Notes: generated from the letters alone by a model not told the origin. Counted from the stretch's first letter, positions 1 to 8,932 are shown. The stretch: DNA of 35,332 nucleotides from Chitinophagaceae bacterium UBA4857 (GCA_002399735.1 DHEF01000012.1:1-35332); one strand, 5' to 3'. Numbers and translations are program-made.

Positions 1-23
1 CACTCATTAGCTAAATGACATTG

Positions 24-137
24 GGCTGCCTGATGCGAAGGGTTTAGTGCGCAACGCAGTGTAGCACCGGAGCGAAGCGGAGCCCGTAGCAGCGGGAGCT
101 GCAGTTGACCGTAGTTGCTCTTGTCGATAGCCCCAAA
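24..137 (-). repeat. Intergenic repeat, TTGGGGCT family, copy 1
   Basis: Non-coding DNA upstream of uvrB. Read on the minus strand it begins TTTGGGGCTATCG, like the copies at 8816, 25178, 26614, 29575 and 31849, and ends in a GGCAGCCC-type tail near 24. It contains short GC-rich inverted stretches such as GGAGCGAAGCGGAGCC around 69-84. It is the most divergent member, placed in the family by its boundary motifs and its position between genes. Confidence 0.5.
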
Positions 138-180
138 GTAGTTTTAAGTAATGGCGCAGGTAAAAGGTATTTCTACCAAA

Positions 181-212
181 CCATTAACTATTAACAATGA
201 TCCATTAACTAC
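181..212. repeat. CCATTAACTATTAAC simple repeat
   Basis: A short run of variants of CCATTAAC/TATTAAC just before uvrB. A similar run sits at 2496-2526 near the end of the permease gene. Such degenerate ATTAAC tracts are low-complexity intergenic sequence. I see no coding or RNA signal in them. Confidence 0.45.
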
Positions 213-233
213 CCCAAAACCCCGCTTTAATCT

Positions 234-241
234 TAAATTTG
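234..241 (+). promoter_or_regulatory. TAnnTTTG -7 element of uvrB
   Basis: TAAATTTG is an exact match to the Bacteroidota -7 consensus TAnnTTTG. It ends 4 nt before the uvrB ATG, so initiation would fall at or inside the start codon. No TTTG is visible at the -33 spacing, so this rests on one element. Confidence 0.35.
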
Positions 242-245
242 TATT

Positions 246-2294
246 ATGCCATTCAAATTACAATCAGCATATAAACCGGCCGGCGATCAACCGGAAGCCA
301 TTAAGCAATTAACGGAAGCTATTAACGAAGGTGAAGCGTTTCAAACCTTGTTGGGTGTTACGGGTTCGGGTAAAACTTTTACCATGGCCAACGTAATACA
401 AAACGTACAAAAACCTACGTTAATACTTACGCATAATAAAACCCTGGTGGCACAACTGTATGGCGAGTTTAAACAGTTTTTTCCGGATAATGCTGTAGAA
501 TATTTTGTATCGTACTACGACTATTACCAACCCGAAGCTTATGTACCCGTGCGTGATGTGTATATTGAAAAAGACCTGAGTATAAATGAAGAGTTGGACA
601 AACTGCGCCTGCGTGCAACCACCAGTTTGTTAAGTGGCCGCAGAGATATTATTGTAGTAGCCTCGGTAAGTTGTATTTACGGTATGGGCAACCCAACCGA
701 TTATGAAAATGGTATTATTCGCATAAGTAAAGGCGAAACCATTTCACGTCAGGGTTTTTTACACTCATTGGTAAACTCGTTGTATAGTCGCACAACTATT
801 GAGTTTAATCGTGGCACTTTCAGGGTAAAAGGTGATACCGTGGATATTAATTTGCCCTATGTAGATTTTGGCTATCGGATTACTTTTTTTGATGATGAAA
901 TTGAAGAGATTGAAACCATTGATGTAGCCACGAATAAAAGAATTGGCACCATTGATAATGCCGCTATATTTCCGGCAAACTTGTACGTGGCACCAAAAGA
1001 TATGTTGCAACAGGTGATACACGAAATACAGGATGAGATGATGGCGCAGGTAAATTACTACGCCGAAAACGGTAAGCTGTTAGAGGCACAACGACTGAAG
1101 GAACGTGTGGAATACGATTTGGAAATGATTCGTGAACTGGGTTATTGCAATGGTATTGAAAACTATTCACGTTTTTTTGACCGACGTTTACCGGGCACAA
1201 GACCTTTCTGTTTGTTAGATTATTTTCCGAAAGATTATTTGATGATGATAGATGAAAGTCACCAGACTATTCCGCAAATAAGTGGTATGTATGGTGGCGA
1301 TCGTAGCCGTAAAATGGTACTGGTGGATTATGGCTTTCGTTTACCATCGGCATTGGATAACAGACCGCTTAATTTTCACGAATTTGAAAGTTTGTTAAAC
1401 CAAACGGTTTTTGTATCGGCCACACCAAGTGAATACGAGTTGGTAAAAACCGATGGACTGGTGGTGGAGCAAGTGGTGCGTCCTACAGGATTGTTGGATC
1501 CGCCAATTGAAATTAGGCCTTCGGTAAACCAGATAGATGACCTGTTGGATGAAATAGATAAAACTGTTAAAAAAGGCGATCGTGTATTGGTAACCACATT
1601 AACCAAACGCATGGCCGAGGAAATGGATAAATACCTGCAACGCATTAACATAAAATCAAAATACATACACAGCGAAGTGGATACACTGGACCGTGTAGAA
1701 ATTTTGCGTCAGCTACGTCTGGGCGAAATTGATGTATTGGTGGGTGTAAACCTGTTGCGTGAAGGATTGGATTTACCCGAAGTGTCGTTGGTGGCTATTT
1801 TAGATGCGGACAAGGAAGGCTTTTTAAGAAACGAAAAATCGTTGACACAAACAGCCGGACGTGCTGCCCGTAATGTGGATGGCCGTGTAATTTTTTATGC
1901 CGATAAAATTACCGACAGCATGCAAAAAACGATGGATGAAACATTGCGCCGTCGCGAAAAACAAATTGCTTTTAATACCGAACATAATATTATACCTACC
2001 ACGGTTAAGAAAAGTAAGGAGCAGGTCTTTGCACAAACATCGGTGTTGGATATTAAAGGGTTCGATCCTGCCAACCCGTACGCTATTGATGCGGGCCAGG
2101 ATCTTATTACTGTTGCTGCTGAAGACGAAAATGCTTATGCAAACAGTAAGCAGACCATTCCGCAAATGGAAAAACAAATTGCTACTGTTAAAAAACAAAT
2201 GAACAAAGCAGCAAAAGATTTAGACTTTATTGAAGCGGCCCGCCTGCGTGACGAAATGTTTTCGCTGCAAAAAAAGTTAGAATCTATAAAGTGA
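246..2294 (+). CDS. uvrB: UvrABC system protein B
   Basis: Damage-recognition and helicase-like subunit of nucleotide excision repair. It is loaded by UvrA, opens the DNA at a lesion and recruits UvrC. At 682 aa it has normal family length. Visible motifs: Walker A GVTGSGKT near residues 38-45; the beta-hairpin motif with YYDYYQPEAYVP near 91-102; MIDESH, the DEAD-box-like Walker B; a superfamily 2 C-terminal helicase half with VNLLREGLDLPEV and QTAGRAARN; and a C-terminal UVR domain (about 640-680, with AARLRDEM) that contacts UvrC. The start MPFKLQSAYKPAGDQPEAI matches the usual N-terminus. It stands alone; uvrA and uvrC are not nearby, as is common. No clear terminator follows. Confidence 0.98.
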   Translation: MPFKLQSAYKPAGDQPEAIKQLTEAINEGEAFQTLLGVTGSGKTFTMANVIQNVQKPTLILTHNKTLVAQLYGEFKQFFPDNAVEYFVSYYDYYQPEAYVPVRDVYIEKDLSINEELDKLRLRATTSLLSGRRDIIVVASVSCIYGMGNPTDYENGIIRISKGETISRQGFLHSLVNSLYSRTTIEFNRGTFRVKGDTVDINLPYVDFGYRITFFDDEIEEIETIDVATNKRIGTIDNAAIFPANLYVAPKDMLQQVIHEIQDEMMAQVNYYAENGKLLEAQRLKERVEYDLEMIRELGYCNGIENYSRFFDRRLPGTRPFCLLDYFPKDYLMMIDESHQTIPQISGMYGGDRSRKMVLVDYGFRLPSALDNRPLNFHEFESLLNQTVFVSATPSEYELVKTDGLVVEQVVRPTGLLDPPIEIRPSVNQIDDLLDEIDKTVKKGDRVLVTTLTKRMAEEMDKYLQRINIKSKYIHSEVDTLDRVEILRQLRLGEIDVLVGVNLLREGLDLPEVSLVAILDADKEGFLRNEKSLTQTAGRAARNVDGRVIFYADKITDSMQKTMDETLRRREKQIAFNTEHNIIPTTVKKSKEQVFAQTSVLDIKGFDPANPYAIDAGQDLITVAAEDENAYANSKQTIPQMEKQIATVKKQMNKAAKDLDFIEAARLRDEMFSLQKKLESIK

Positions 2295-2400
2295 GAATTG
2301 AGATGTCAGATTTGAGAAGGTAACGTGGTTGTCAATATACTTTATACTAAATACTGTATACTTTTGTTTTGTCAACTGTAGTAATGCTAATCATCTGCTG

Positions 2401-2446
2401 TTGTGTCACTCACTGCATCGTTCCGTTCGCTAATAAACATCGTGTT
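2401..2446. repeat. TTGTGTCACTCACTGCATCG repeat, copy 1
   Basis: The 20-mer TTGTGTCACTCACTGCATCG is identical at 14592-14611, and similarity continues (CGCTAAT, CATCG) for about 45 nt. Both copies are intergenic, 12 kb apart, in the same orientation. The rest of the 2295-2530 gap holds AT-rich sequence and an ATTAAC simple repeat (2496-2526). No gene is seen. Confidence 0.6.
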
Positions 2447-2530
2447 ATACTACCGTCGTTTTAACATACTACGAAATGGGATTGGATGGCTGTTACTATT
2501 AACCAATAACAATTAACCATTAACTAAAAC

Positions 2531-3622
2531 CTAACTTGTCTTACCCCTAACATTCATCGCATCTCTAAGTCCGTTGCCTAATAAATTAAAAGCCAATACC
2601 AACAACATAATAGCAAAACCCGGCGCCAAGGCTAGCATGGGGTTGTTGGTTATAATAAAATTGTAGTTCTCTTTTATCATTAAGCCCCAACTGGGTTGTG
2701 GTGGTTGCACACCTACGCCTAAAAAACTTAAGCCGGCTTCTATCACAATGGCCGATGCAAAATTAGATGCTGCAATAACGATAACCGGTCCAATAATATT
2801 GGGCCATATATGTTTAGCAATCGTTCTTGCTCCGGAAAAACCCAAGGCCCTTGTCGCTTCAATATATTCCATTTCACGTACGGCTAAAACCTGCCCCCGT
2901 ACCAGTCTGGCAACGTTTACCCACATGGTTAACCCCACTGCAATAAATACCTGCCAAAACCCTTTGCCCAGTGCCAGGGTAATAGCAAAAACTAATAATA
3001 AAGTAGGTATGCTCCAAATAACATTAATAAACCACATAATTACACTATCCGTACGGCCACGTACATAACCTGCCAACGAACCTAGTACCAAACCAATACT
3101 GATAGAAATGATAACGGCAATTAAACCTACACTTAAGCTGATACGGGTACCAATGATTAAACGGCTTAAAATATCACGACCATATTTATCGGTACCCAGC
3201 CAAAAAGTAATATTAGTAACAGGGTTGGTAGCCACCTGTGTGTTGTGGTATGCCTGTCGTTCGCTTATACCTTCGTCAATATATTTTTGTACAATAACAC
3301 TATCCTTGTTTACAGTATAACCTGTAATAGGCACATAGTAATAAATATCCTGTTTACCGTTTAGTAATTTTGTAAAAAAACCTTCGTTGGCAAAAACTGT
3401 TTCTTTTTTTACTTGTAAAAATTGTCGGCTGGTGCCGGGTTTTTCGCCGCCAATTTCCAAAATCATCCGGTTGGCATAAGGCGATCCGTCGGGTGCCATA
3501 AAATAAGCAAACACCGCCACAAGCACAGCTAAGCCAATAACAGCAAGGCCCGCAATAGCGCCTTTGTTTTTACGTAACCTGCGCCAGGCAGCATTTGATG
3601 ATGTTGTTGTGCTTAAACTCAC
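2531..3622 (-). CDS. ABC transporter permease, OppC/DppC type
   Basis: Inner-membrane subunit of a peptide/nickel-type ABC importer (DppC/OppC family), 363 aa. An N-terminal cytoplasmic stretch and TM1 (about 23-45) precede a periplasmic loop of roughly 100 residues, much longer than in enterobacterial OppC. The conserved GTDKYGRDILSRLIIGTR opening of the BPD_transp_1 domain follows, then five more TM segments. The EAA loop (EATRALGFSGARTI) that docks the ATPase is present, as is the family ending LNLLGNGLRDAMN. The start is GTG at 3622; no better ATG lies near. TAACTTTC ends 4 nt before it. No binding protein, ATPase or second permease is adjacent, so its partners are elsewhere. Confidence 0.93.
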   Translation of the reverse strand: MSLSTTTSSNAAWRRLRKNKGAIAGLAVIGLAVLVAVFAYFMAPDGSPYANRMILEIGGEKPGTSRQFLQVKKETVFANEGFFTKLLNGKQDIYYYVPITGYTVNKDSVIVQKYIDEGISERQAYHNTQVATNPVTNITFWLGTDKYGRDILSRLIIGTRISLSVGLIAVIISISIGLVLGSLAGYVRGRTDSVIMWFINVIWSIPTLLLVFAITLALGKGFWQVFIAVGLTMWVNVARLVRGQVLAVREMEYIEATRALGFSGARTIAKHIWPNIIGPVIVIAASNFASAIVIEAGLSFLGVGVQPPQPSWGLMIKENYNFIITNNPMLALAPGFAIMLLVLAFNLLGNGLRDAMNVRGKTS

Positions 3623-3626
3623 CGTC

Positions 3627-3634
3627 GAAAGTTA
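3627..3634 (-). promoter_or_regulatory. TAnnTTT -7-like element of the permease gene
   Basis: On the minus strand TAACTTTC lies 4 nt before the GTG start of the OppC-like gene. It matches TAnnTTTG at seven of eight positions. A TTTG lies only 12 nt upstream of it, too close for a standard -33 element. Confidence 0.3.
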
Positions 3635-3726
3635 GAAAGAAATTACCAAATGAATCGTAGTTAATACCAGTTCATTTTCGCTGTTTAAATTTTAGGGGTT
3701 AATTTAGAAGCTTAATTATACATTAT

Positions 3727-5661
3727 ATGATGAAATGTAAAGTATGGATAGTATTGGTTTTATTAAGTATTGGTACCGGGGTTTATGCCCAGTTAAGCCT
3801 GCCGTATTTTTTTTCCAACGATATGGTTTTACAGCGTGACAAACCTGTAAAAATTTGGGGCACTGCTGCAAAAAACGAAAGCATTACCGTTGGCTTTAAT
3901 ATGCAAACTGTAAAAACAAAGGCTGACGCCTATGGCGAATGGTCCGTTACGCTTAAGCCTATGGCCTGGGGCGGCCCTTACGATTTAGTTATTAAAGGCA
4001 AAAAAGAAACGAAACTGTTTAGCAATGTTTTAATTGGCGATGTATGGATTTGTAGCGGTCAGTCAAATATGGAATGGCAGTTAAACGATGTTAGTAACAC
4101 CGCCACTGAAGTACCGGCTAGTAGCTTTCCCAATATCCGTTTGTTTACGGTACAAAAAGATGTAGCCACCACACCTAAAGTAAATGTACTACCCGCAAAG
4201 TGGTTGGTATGTGGCCCGGAAACGGCCAAAGACTTTTCTGCCGTTGGATATTTTTTCGGCAAACAAATTCATAAAGACACCAACATTCCCATTGGTTTAA
4301 TCAGCACATCATGGGGTGGTACCAATATACAAACCTGGACAAGCTGGGATGTAATGCAGCAGCGTCCGGAGTATAAAGATGTGGATGTAAAAGCGTACAG
4401 AGAATCGTTAAGTGGTATTGATGAAAAAAAGGCAAAGTTCAGTGCTGCAGTACTTAACGATAGAGGCACCAAAGAAAAATGGTATGATAACAATGTAGTA
4501 GGTTGGAAACCTATCATGCAACCTGCCAGTTATGAGAGCTCAGAAATTGGCAATGCCGATGGCGTTGTGTGGTTTAAAAAAGAGTTTGATGTAAATACAT
4601 TATCGCCAAACGACCATATTGTTTTACACTTAGGCCCTATTGATGATATTGATTCCACTTACCTAAACGGAAAGCTGATAGGTACCGCACGTGTGTACAA
4701 TCAAAATCGTGTGTATAATATTCCAAACGGTATTTTAACCAAAGGCAAAAACACCATTGTAATAAAAGTAATTGATGGCGGTGGAGGAGGGGGGTTAACC
4801 GGCCAGGCCGATCAGGTTTATCTGGAAGTAGAAGGTGCAAAAATTCCCTTAGCAGGCCAATGGTTATACAAACCTTCGGCCTTATCAACCGATTTTGGCA
4901 TACGTGATCTGGGTCCCAATGCTTTCCCTTCCCAGCTATACAATGCTATGGTTGCCCCATTGGTTAATTATGCAATTAAAGGAGCCATCTGGTACCAGGG
5001 CGAATCTAATGCTGATGAAGCAGCTTTATATAAGTCAATGTTTCCGGCTATGATTACCAACTGGCGCAATAAATGGGGTTACGATTTTCCTTTTATCTGG
5101 GTACAACTGGCCAATTTTATGGACCCTGTTAATGAACCTGCAGAAAGTGCCTGGGCCGAGTTACGTGATGCGCAACACAGCACTTTGCGTTTACCAAATA
5201 CCGGCGAAGCCGTTATTATTGATATTGGTGAAGCCAAAGACATTCATCCACGTAACAAAAAAGATGTGGGTTATCGCTTAGCATTAGCAGCAGAAAAAGT
5301 AGCTTACAATAAAGATATTGTTCATAGCGGCCCCGTTTATAAAAGCATGACTGTACAAGGCGATAAAATAATTTTAAGTTTTGAGAGTACCGGCAACGGC
5401 CTGGTGGCAAAAGATAAGTATGCCTACCTGCGTGGCTTTACCATTGCCGGCAACGATAAAAAATTTGTTTGGGCACAAGCACAAATAGTAGGCAACACCA
5501 TTGTAGTACACAATGCATTTATTAAAAATCCTGTGGCCGTGCGTTATGCATGGGCCAACAATCCGGATGATGCCAACCTGTACAATGCCGACGGTTTACC
5601 GGCCTCCCCTTTCCGTACCGACGACTGGCCAATGATTACACAAGGCAAACGTTCTTATTAA
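3727..5661 (+). CDS. Secreted sialate O-acetylesterase (SGNH esterase)
   Basis: Removes acetyl esters from sialic acids or related acetylated glycans outside the cytoplasm, freeing the sugar for glycosidases. 644 aa with a signal peptide ending near VYA-Q (residues 19-22). Block I is GDVWICSGQSNMEW with the likely nucleophile Ser113. GAIWYQGESN follows in the middle, and the Asp-x-His block AKDIHPRNK supplies Asp505 and His507. Between them sits a jelly-roll, glycosyl hydrolase 2-like sugar-binding insertion (about 275-385, with WFKKEFDV and a six-Gly loop). The protein ends with the usual PFRTDDWPM block. An ATG at 3730 is an equally possible start. A hairpin terminator follows at 5689-5716. 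No other sialic acid gene is in the window, so the substrate is inferred from the family. Confidence 0.92.
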   Translation: MMKCKVWIVLVLLSIGTGVYAQLSLPYFFSNDMVLQRDKPVKIWGTAAKNESITVGFNMQTVKTKADAYGEWSVTLKPMAWGGPYDLVIKGKKETKLFSNVLIGDVWICSGQSNMEWQLNDVSNTATEVPASSFPNIRLFTVQKDVATTPKVNVLPAKWLVCGPETAKDFSAVGYFFGKQIHKDTNIPIGLISTSWGGTNIQTWTSWDVMQQRPEYKDVDVKAYRESLSGIDEKKAKFSAAVLNDRGTKEKWYDNNVVGWKPIMQPASYESSEIGNADGVVWFKKEFDVNTLSPNDHIVLHLGPIDDIDSTYLNGKLIGTARVYNQNRVYNIPNGILTKGKNTIVIKVIDGGGGGGLTGQADQVYLEVEGAKIPLAGQWLYKPSALSTDFGIRDLGPNAFPSQLYNAMVAPLVNYAIKGAIWYQGESNADEAALYKSMFPAMITNWRNKWGYDFPFIWVQLANFMDPVNEPAESAWAELRDAQHSTLRLPNTGEAVIIDIGEAKDIHPRNKKDVGYRLALAAEKVAYNKDIVHSGPVYKSMTVQGDKIILSFESTGNGLVAKDKYAYLRGFTIAGNDKKFVWAQAQIVGNTIVVHNAFIKNPVAVRYAWANNPDDANLYNADGLPASPFRTDDWPMITQGKRSY

Positions 5662-5688
5662 TTATGAATAACAACCTCAAATGTTTTA

Positions 5689-5716
5689 AACGGTCAACTT
5701 AAGTTGGCCGTTTTTT
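5689..5716 (+). terminator. Intrinsic terminator after the esterase gene
   Basis: ACGGTCAAC (5690-5698) can pair with GTTGGCCGT (5703-5711), with one G-T pair and a TTAA loop, followed by six T residues at 5711-5716. It lies about 30 nt after the esterase stop. Confidence 0.85.
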
Positions 5717-5747
5717 ATGTCAATATAGGGGTTATATGATTGAATGT

Positions 5748-5886
5748 TTTGCACTTGCACAATGCCCAATAAAGTTGTTGCAGTTGAAGAGTGCTACGCA
5801 ACAGGCGATGATAGTAGTAATGCAGCCGATATAATAAATAATAGGCTGCTTTATTGGGTTCTACCAAATCCCCTTCTTCGGAGGGG
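5748..5886 (+). repeat. GCCCAATA-family repeat with nested inverted repeats, copy 1
   Basis: The outer arms CCCAATAAAG (5765-5774) and CTTTATTGGG (5849-5858) are perfect inverted repeats of 10 bp. Inside them GCAGCC (5822-5827) pairs with GGCTGC (5844-5849). The opening resembles the sequence at 35303-35330 (TTGCACAATGC...TAAAGTT) and the copy at 9020-9071. A CCCC/GGGG hairpin (5870-5886) closes the region just before the end of polA. A 67-codon open frame here looks accidental. Confidence 0.6.
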
Positions 5887-5900
5887 TTGGGGAGTATATT

Positions 5901-8750
5901 TTAATGCGCTTCTAACCAGTTTTGTCCCACGCCGGCTTCGGCTATAATAGGCACTTGATTAGGCAATACCATGGCAGCTTGCATTGCGTTGATGATAACC
6001 GGTTTTATATCTACTAGTTCTTCTTGTAATACATCAAACACCAACTCGTCATGCACCTGTAAAATCATTTTACTTTTAAAGCCGTTTTCTTTTATGGCAG
6101 CATGTACTTTAATCATGGCCAGTTTAATCATATCGGCAGCGGTGCCTTGTATGGGGCTGTTAATGGCATTTCGTTCGGCAAAACCACGAACGGTAAAGTT
6201 GCTGGAATTTATATCACGCAACCAACGTTTGCGGCCCATTAATGTTTGTACATAACCCATTTCACGGGCAAAGTTGATGGTGTCATCCATATACTTTTGT
6301 ATACCCGAAAATTGTTTTTTATAATTATCAATTATTTCTTTGGCTTCGGTACGGCTGATGCCTAAATTATCGGCAAGACCAAATGCACCTTGTCCGTAAA
6401 TAATACCAAAGTTGACGCTCTTGGCTTTGTAACGCATTTCTTTGGTTACATCGGCCGATTCAATATTATATACTTTAGCGGCGGTAGCAGTATGAATATC
6501 GGTACCACCTCTGAATGCTTCGCACATATTAGGATCGCCGCTTATGGCGGCTACAATACGTAACTCAATCTGCGAGTAGTCGGCCGATAATAAAACATGG
6601 TTATTATCGCGGGGAATAAAGGCTTTGCGTATTTCTTTACCACGTTCGGTACGTACCGGAATGTTTTGCAGGTTGGGATTATTGCTGGCCAAACGACCGG
6701 TTACAGCCACAGCTTGTCCGTATGTGGTATGCACTCTTCCTGTTTTACTATTCACCAGCAAAGGCAACGCATCTACATAGGTTGATTTTAATTTTGTTAA
6801 CTCCCTGAACGTAAGAATATCGTTTACAATAGGATTGTTATTGGCCAGCTTTAACAATACATCTTCGCCAGTGGCATACTGGCCGGTTTTTGTTTTTTTA
6901 GCTTTGGGGTCAAGCTGTAGTTTTTCAAACAATACTTCGCCCAATTGTTTTGGCGAGGCCAGGTTGAACCTTACACCGGCTTGTTTGTACACACTTTCTT
7001 CCGCCGCTTTGGCATCGGCTTCCAAAACGGATGAATAATCTTTCAAAAACGATTCATCAATTTTAATGCCTTCAAACTCCATATCGGTTAACACAGGCAT
7101 TAAAGGGTTTTCCACTTGCTCAAATACTTCTCTTACTTGGTTTTCGTCCAGCAATGGCGAAAACTTATGTTTTAACTGCAAGGTTATATCAGCATCTTCA
7201 GCGGCGTATTCTTTTATTTTTTCCAACTCCACATCCCGCATATTTCCTTGCCCTTTTCCCTTTTTGCCAATCAGTTCTTCAATATGTATAGGCTCATACT
7301 CCAAATACTTTTCGCTTAAATCATCCATACTGCGTTTACCATCCGGATCAATAACATAATGCGCCAGCATGGTATCGAAAAACTTACCGGTTATACTTAT
7401 GTTGTACCATTTTAGTATCAGTAAATCATATTTAATATTTTGGCCAATCCAGGTAATATTTTCATTGTTAAATAATGGTTGTAACAAAGCCAGCAGCGGT
7501 ACAACCTCGTCTCTGTTTGCTGGACAAGGTATATAGTATGCCTCACCGGGTACAGCCGCAAAACTTAAGCCTACCAGCTCGGCTTCGTTGGCATCAATAC
7601 CGGTGGTTTCGGTATCAAAACAAATTTCGTTAAACTGCTGTAAGTGCTGTATCATGTCGTTTATAGCAGCAGGAGTATTAACGGCTGTATAGTCGTGTGT
7701 TACAGTATGTATAGTTTTAAAATTACCTGCAGGTTCCGGCTCGGTTACAGTGGTAGCCGCAGCCGGCTGTTCAATAATATTACCAAACAAATCTGTCTGT
7801 ATCGCCTGCGGCGCCTTGATTTCAGAAAGTTTGTCACCCGTGTTTGCTTTGCCGGTAAAAGTGATAGCAGGTCCCAATTCTTCACCAAGTAAACGTTTAG
7901 CCAGGGTTCTGAATTCCAGTTCGCCAAACACTTCTTTCAGTTCATCCTTATTCCATTCCTTTACACAAAAATTTTCTTCATGAAACTCAACCGGTACATT
8001 GGTAATAATGGTAGCCAGTTTTTTCGACATAATCGCATCGGCCTTACCATTGCGAATTTTTTCGCCCATAGAGCCTTTGATATTGTCGGCATTATCCAGA
8101 ATATTTTCCAGTGTATCATACTCCGCTAAAAGTTTAGCAGCCGTTTTTTCGCCTACCCCTTTTATACCGGGAATATTATCCACCGCATCACCCATCAACC
8201 CTAAAATATCAATTACCTGCGATACACGTTTTATATTCCACTTAGCACAAACTTCTTCCGGGCCCATTATTTCCACATCGCCGCCCTGATAGGCCGGTTT
8301 GTAAATTTTTACTTTTTCTGTTACCAGTTGTCCATAATCTTTATCCGGTGTAACCATGTACACATCGTATCCGGCTTTTTCGGCTTGTACACTTAACGCA
8401 CCAATTACATCATCGGCTTCGTAACCATCTACAGCAATTACAGGAATATTAAAGCCTTCAATAATGCGGATGATATCAGGCACGGCCAGTTTTATATCTT
8501 CAGGTGTTTCCTGGCGGTTGGCTTTATAGTCGGCAAAATCAGTATGTCTTTCCGTAGGTGCTGCCGTGTCAAAACATACGGCCATATGTGATGGTTTTTG
8601 CTTTTGCAATAACTCAACCAATGCATTGGTAAAACCAAACTGCGCATTGGTGTTTTTTCCTTTACTGGTTAATCTGGGACTGCGTATTAACGCATAATAA
8701 GCCCTGAACACCAACGCATATGCATCAAGCAAAAAAAGTTTTTTTTCCAT
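5901..8750 (-). CDS. polA: DNA polymerase I
   Basis: Replicative repair polymerase for Okazaki fragment processing and gap filling. 949 aa with three domains. The N-terminal 5'-nuclease (1-about 290) has the Asp-rich metal site (VDGYEADDVIGA, VTPDKDYGQLV) and a helix-hairpin-helix (IPGIKGVGEKTA). A linker of about 80 residues follows. The 3'-5' exonuclease has intact catalytic Asp379/Glu381 (FDTETTG), GQNIKYD and YAAEDADITLQL, so proofreading should be active. The polymerase domain carries DYSQIELR (motif A), the O-helix stretch KSVNFGIIYGQ and QVHDELVF (motif C). The ATG at 8750 opens with the usual hydrophobic MEKKLFLLDAYALVFRAYYA. A good promoter lies immediately upstream. Confidence 0.98.
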   Translation of the reverse strand: MEKKLFLLDAYALVFRAYYALIRSPRLTSKGKNTNAQFGFTNALVELLQKQKPSHMAVCFDTAAPTERHTDFADYKANRQETPEDIKLAVPDIIRIIEGFNIPVIAVDGYEADDVIGALSVQAEKAGYDVYMVTPDKDYGQLVTEKVKIYKPAYQGGDVEIMGPEEVCAKWNIKRVSQVIDILGLMGDAVDNIPGIKGVGEKTAAKLLAEYDTLENILDNADNIKGSMGEKIRNGKADAIMSKKLATIITNVPVEFHEENFCVKEWNKDELKEVFGELEFRTLAKRLLGEELGPAITFTGKANTGDKLSEIKAPQAIQTDLFGNIIEQPAAATTVTEPEPAGNFKTIHTVTHDYTAVNTPAAINDMIQHLQQFNEICFDTETTGIDANEAELVGLSFAAVPGEAYYIPCPANRDEVVPLLALLQPLFNNENITWIGQNIKYDLLILKWYNISITGKFFDTMLAHYVIDPDGKRSMDDLSEKYLEYEPIHIEELIGKKGKGQGNMRDVELEKIKEYAAEDADITLQLKHKFSPLLDENQVREVFEQVENPLMPVLTDMEFEGIKIDESFLKDYSSVLEADAKAAEESVYKQAGVRFNLASPKQLGEVLFEKLQLDPKAKKTKTGQYATGEDVLLKLANNNPIVNDILTFRELTKLKSTYVDALPLLVNSKTGRVHTTYGQAVAVTGRLASNNPNLQNIPVRTERGKEIRKAFIPRDNNHVLLSADYSQIELRIVAAISGDPNMCEAFRGGTDIHTATAAKVYNIESADVTKEMRYKAKSVNFGIIYGQGAFGLADNLGISRTEAKEIIDNYKKQFSGIQKYMDDTINFAREMGYVQTLMGRKRWLRDINSSNFTVRGFAERNAINSPIQGTAADMIKLAMIKVHAAIKENGFKSKMILQVHDELVFDVLQEELVDIKPVIINAMQAAMVLPNQVPIIAEAGVGQNWLEAH

Positions 8751-8754
8751 GCCG

Positions 8755-8786
8755 CTAAGTTAGGTTTGTTGGCAAGGCTGGCAAAA
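8755..8786 (-). promoter_or_regulatory. Bacteroidota-type promoter of polA
   Basis: On the minus strand TTTTG (8786-8782) is followed after 19 nt by TAACTTAG (8762-8755), close to the -33 TTTG and -7 TAnnTTTG consensus with standard spacing. The -7 element ends 4 nt before the polA ATG, implying a leaderless or nearly leaderless transcript. Confidence 0.5.
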
Positions 8787-8815
8787 TGGTATTACACCAT
8801 TTCGGGTTTTTATTA

Positions 8816-8932
8816 TTGGGGCTATGGTCAGTAGTAACTCCGGTCAGCGTCTGTTCCCGCTTTCTGCAGTAGTGCAACGCCTGCCCCGCCTGGCCCTACA
8901 CGGTTACAGCTACTGCTGCCAATCGGGCAGCC
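8816..8932 (+). repeat. Intergenic repeat, TTGGGGCT family, copy 2
   Basis: This copy starts TTGGGGCTATGGTCAGTAGT and ends near AATCGGGCAGCC. It shares its boundaries and interior blocks (GTC-CCGCTTTC, CTGCTGCCAATCGGGCAGCC) with the copy at 26614-26710. It occupies most of the non-coding gap between polA and the LamG/phosphatase gene. Confidence 0.65.

Noticed and set aside
1897..2202. 101-codon plus-strand frame inside uvrB
   Set aside because: An alternative-frame shadow of an intact, highly conserved gene; low-complexity Leu/Lys composition.
5744..5947. 67-codon plus-strand open frame between the esterase and polA genes
   Set aside because: It lies across an inverted-repeat element and runs into the 3' end of polA. 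It has no ribosome-binding site, and its composition is explained by the repeat.
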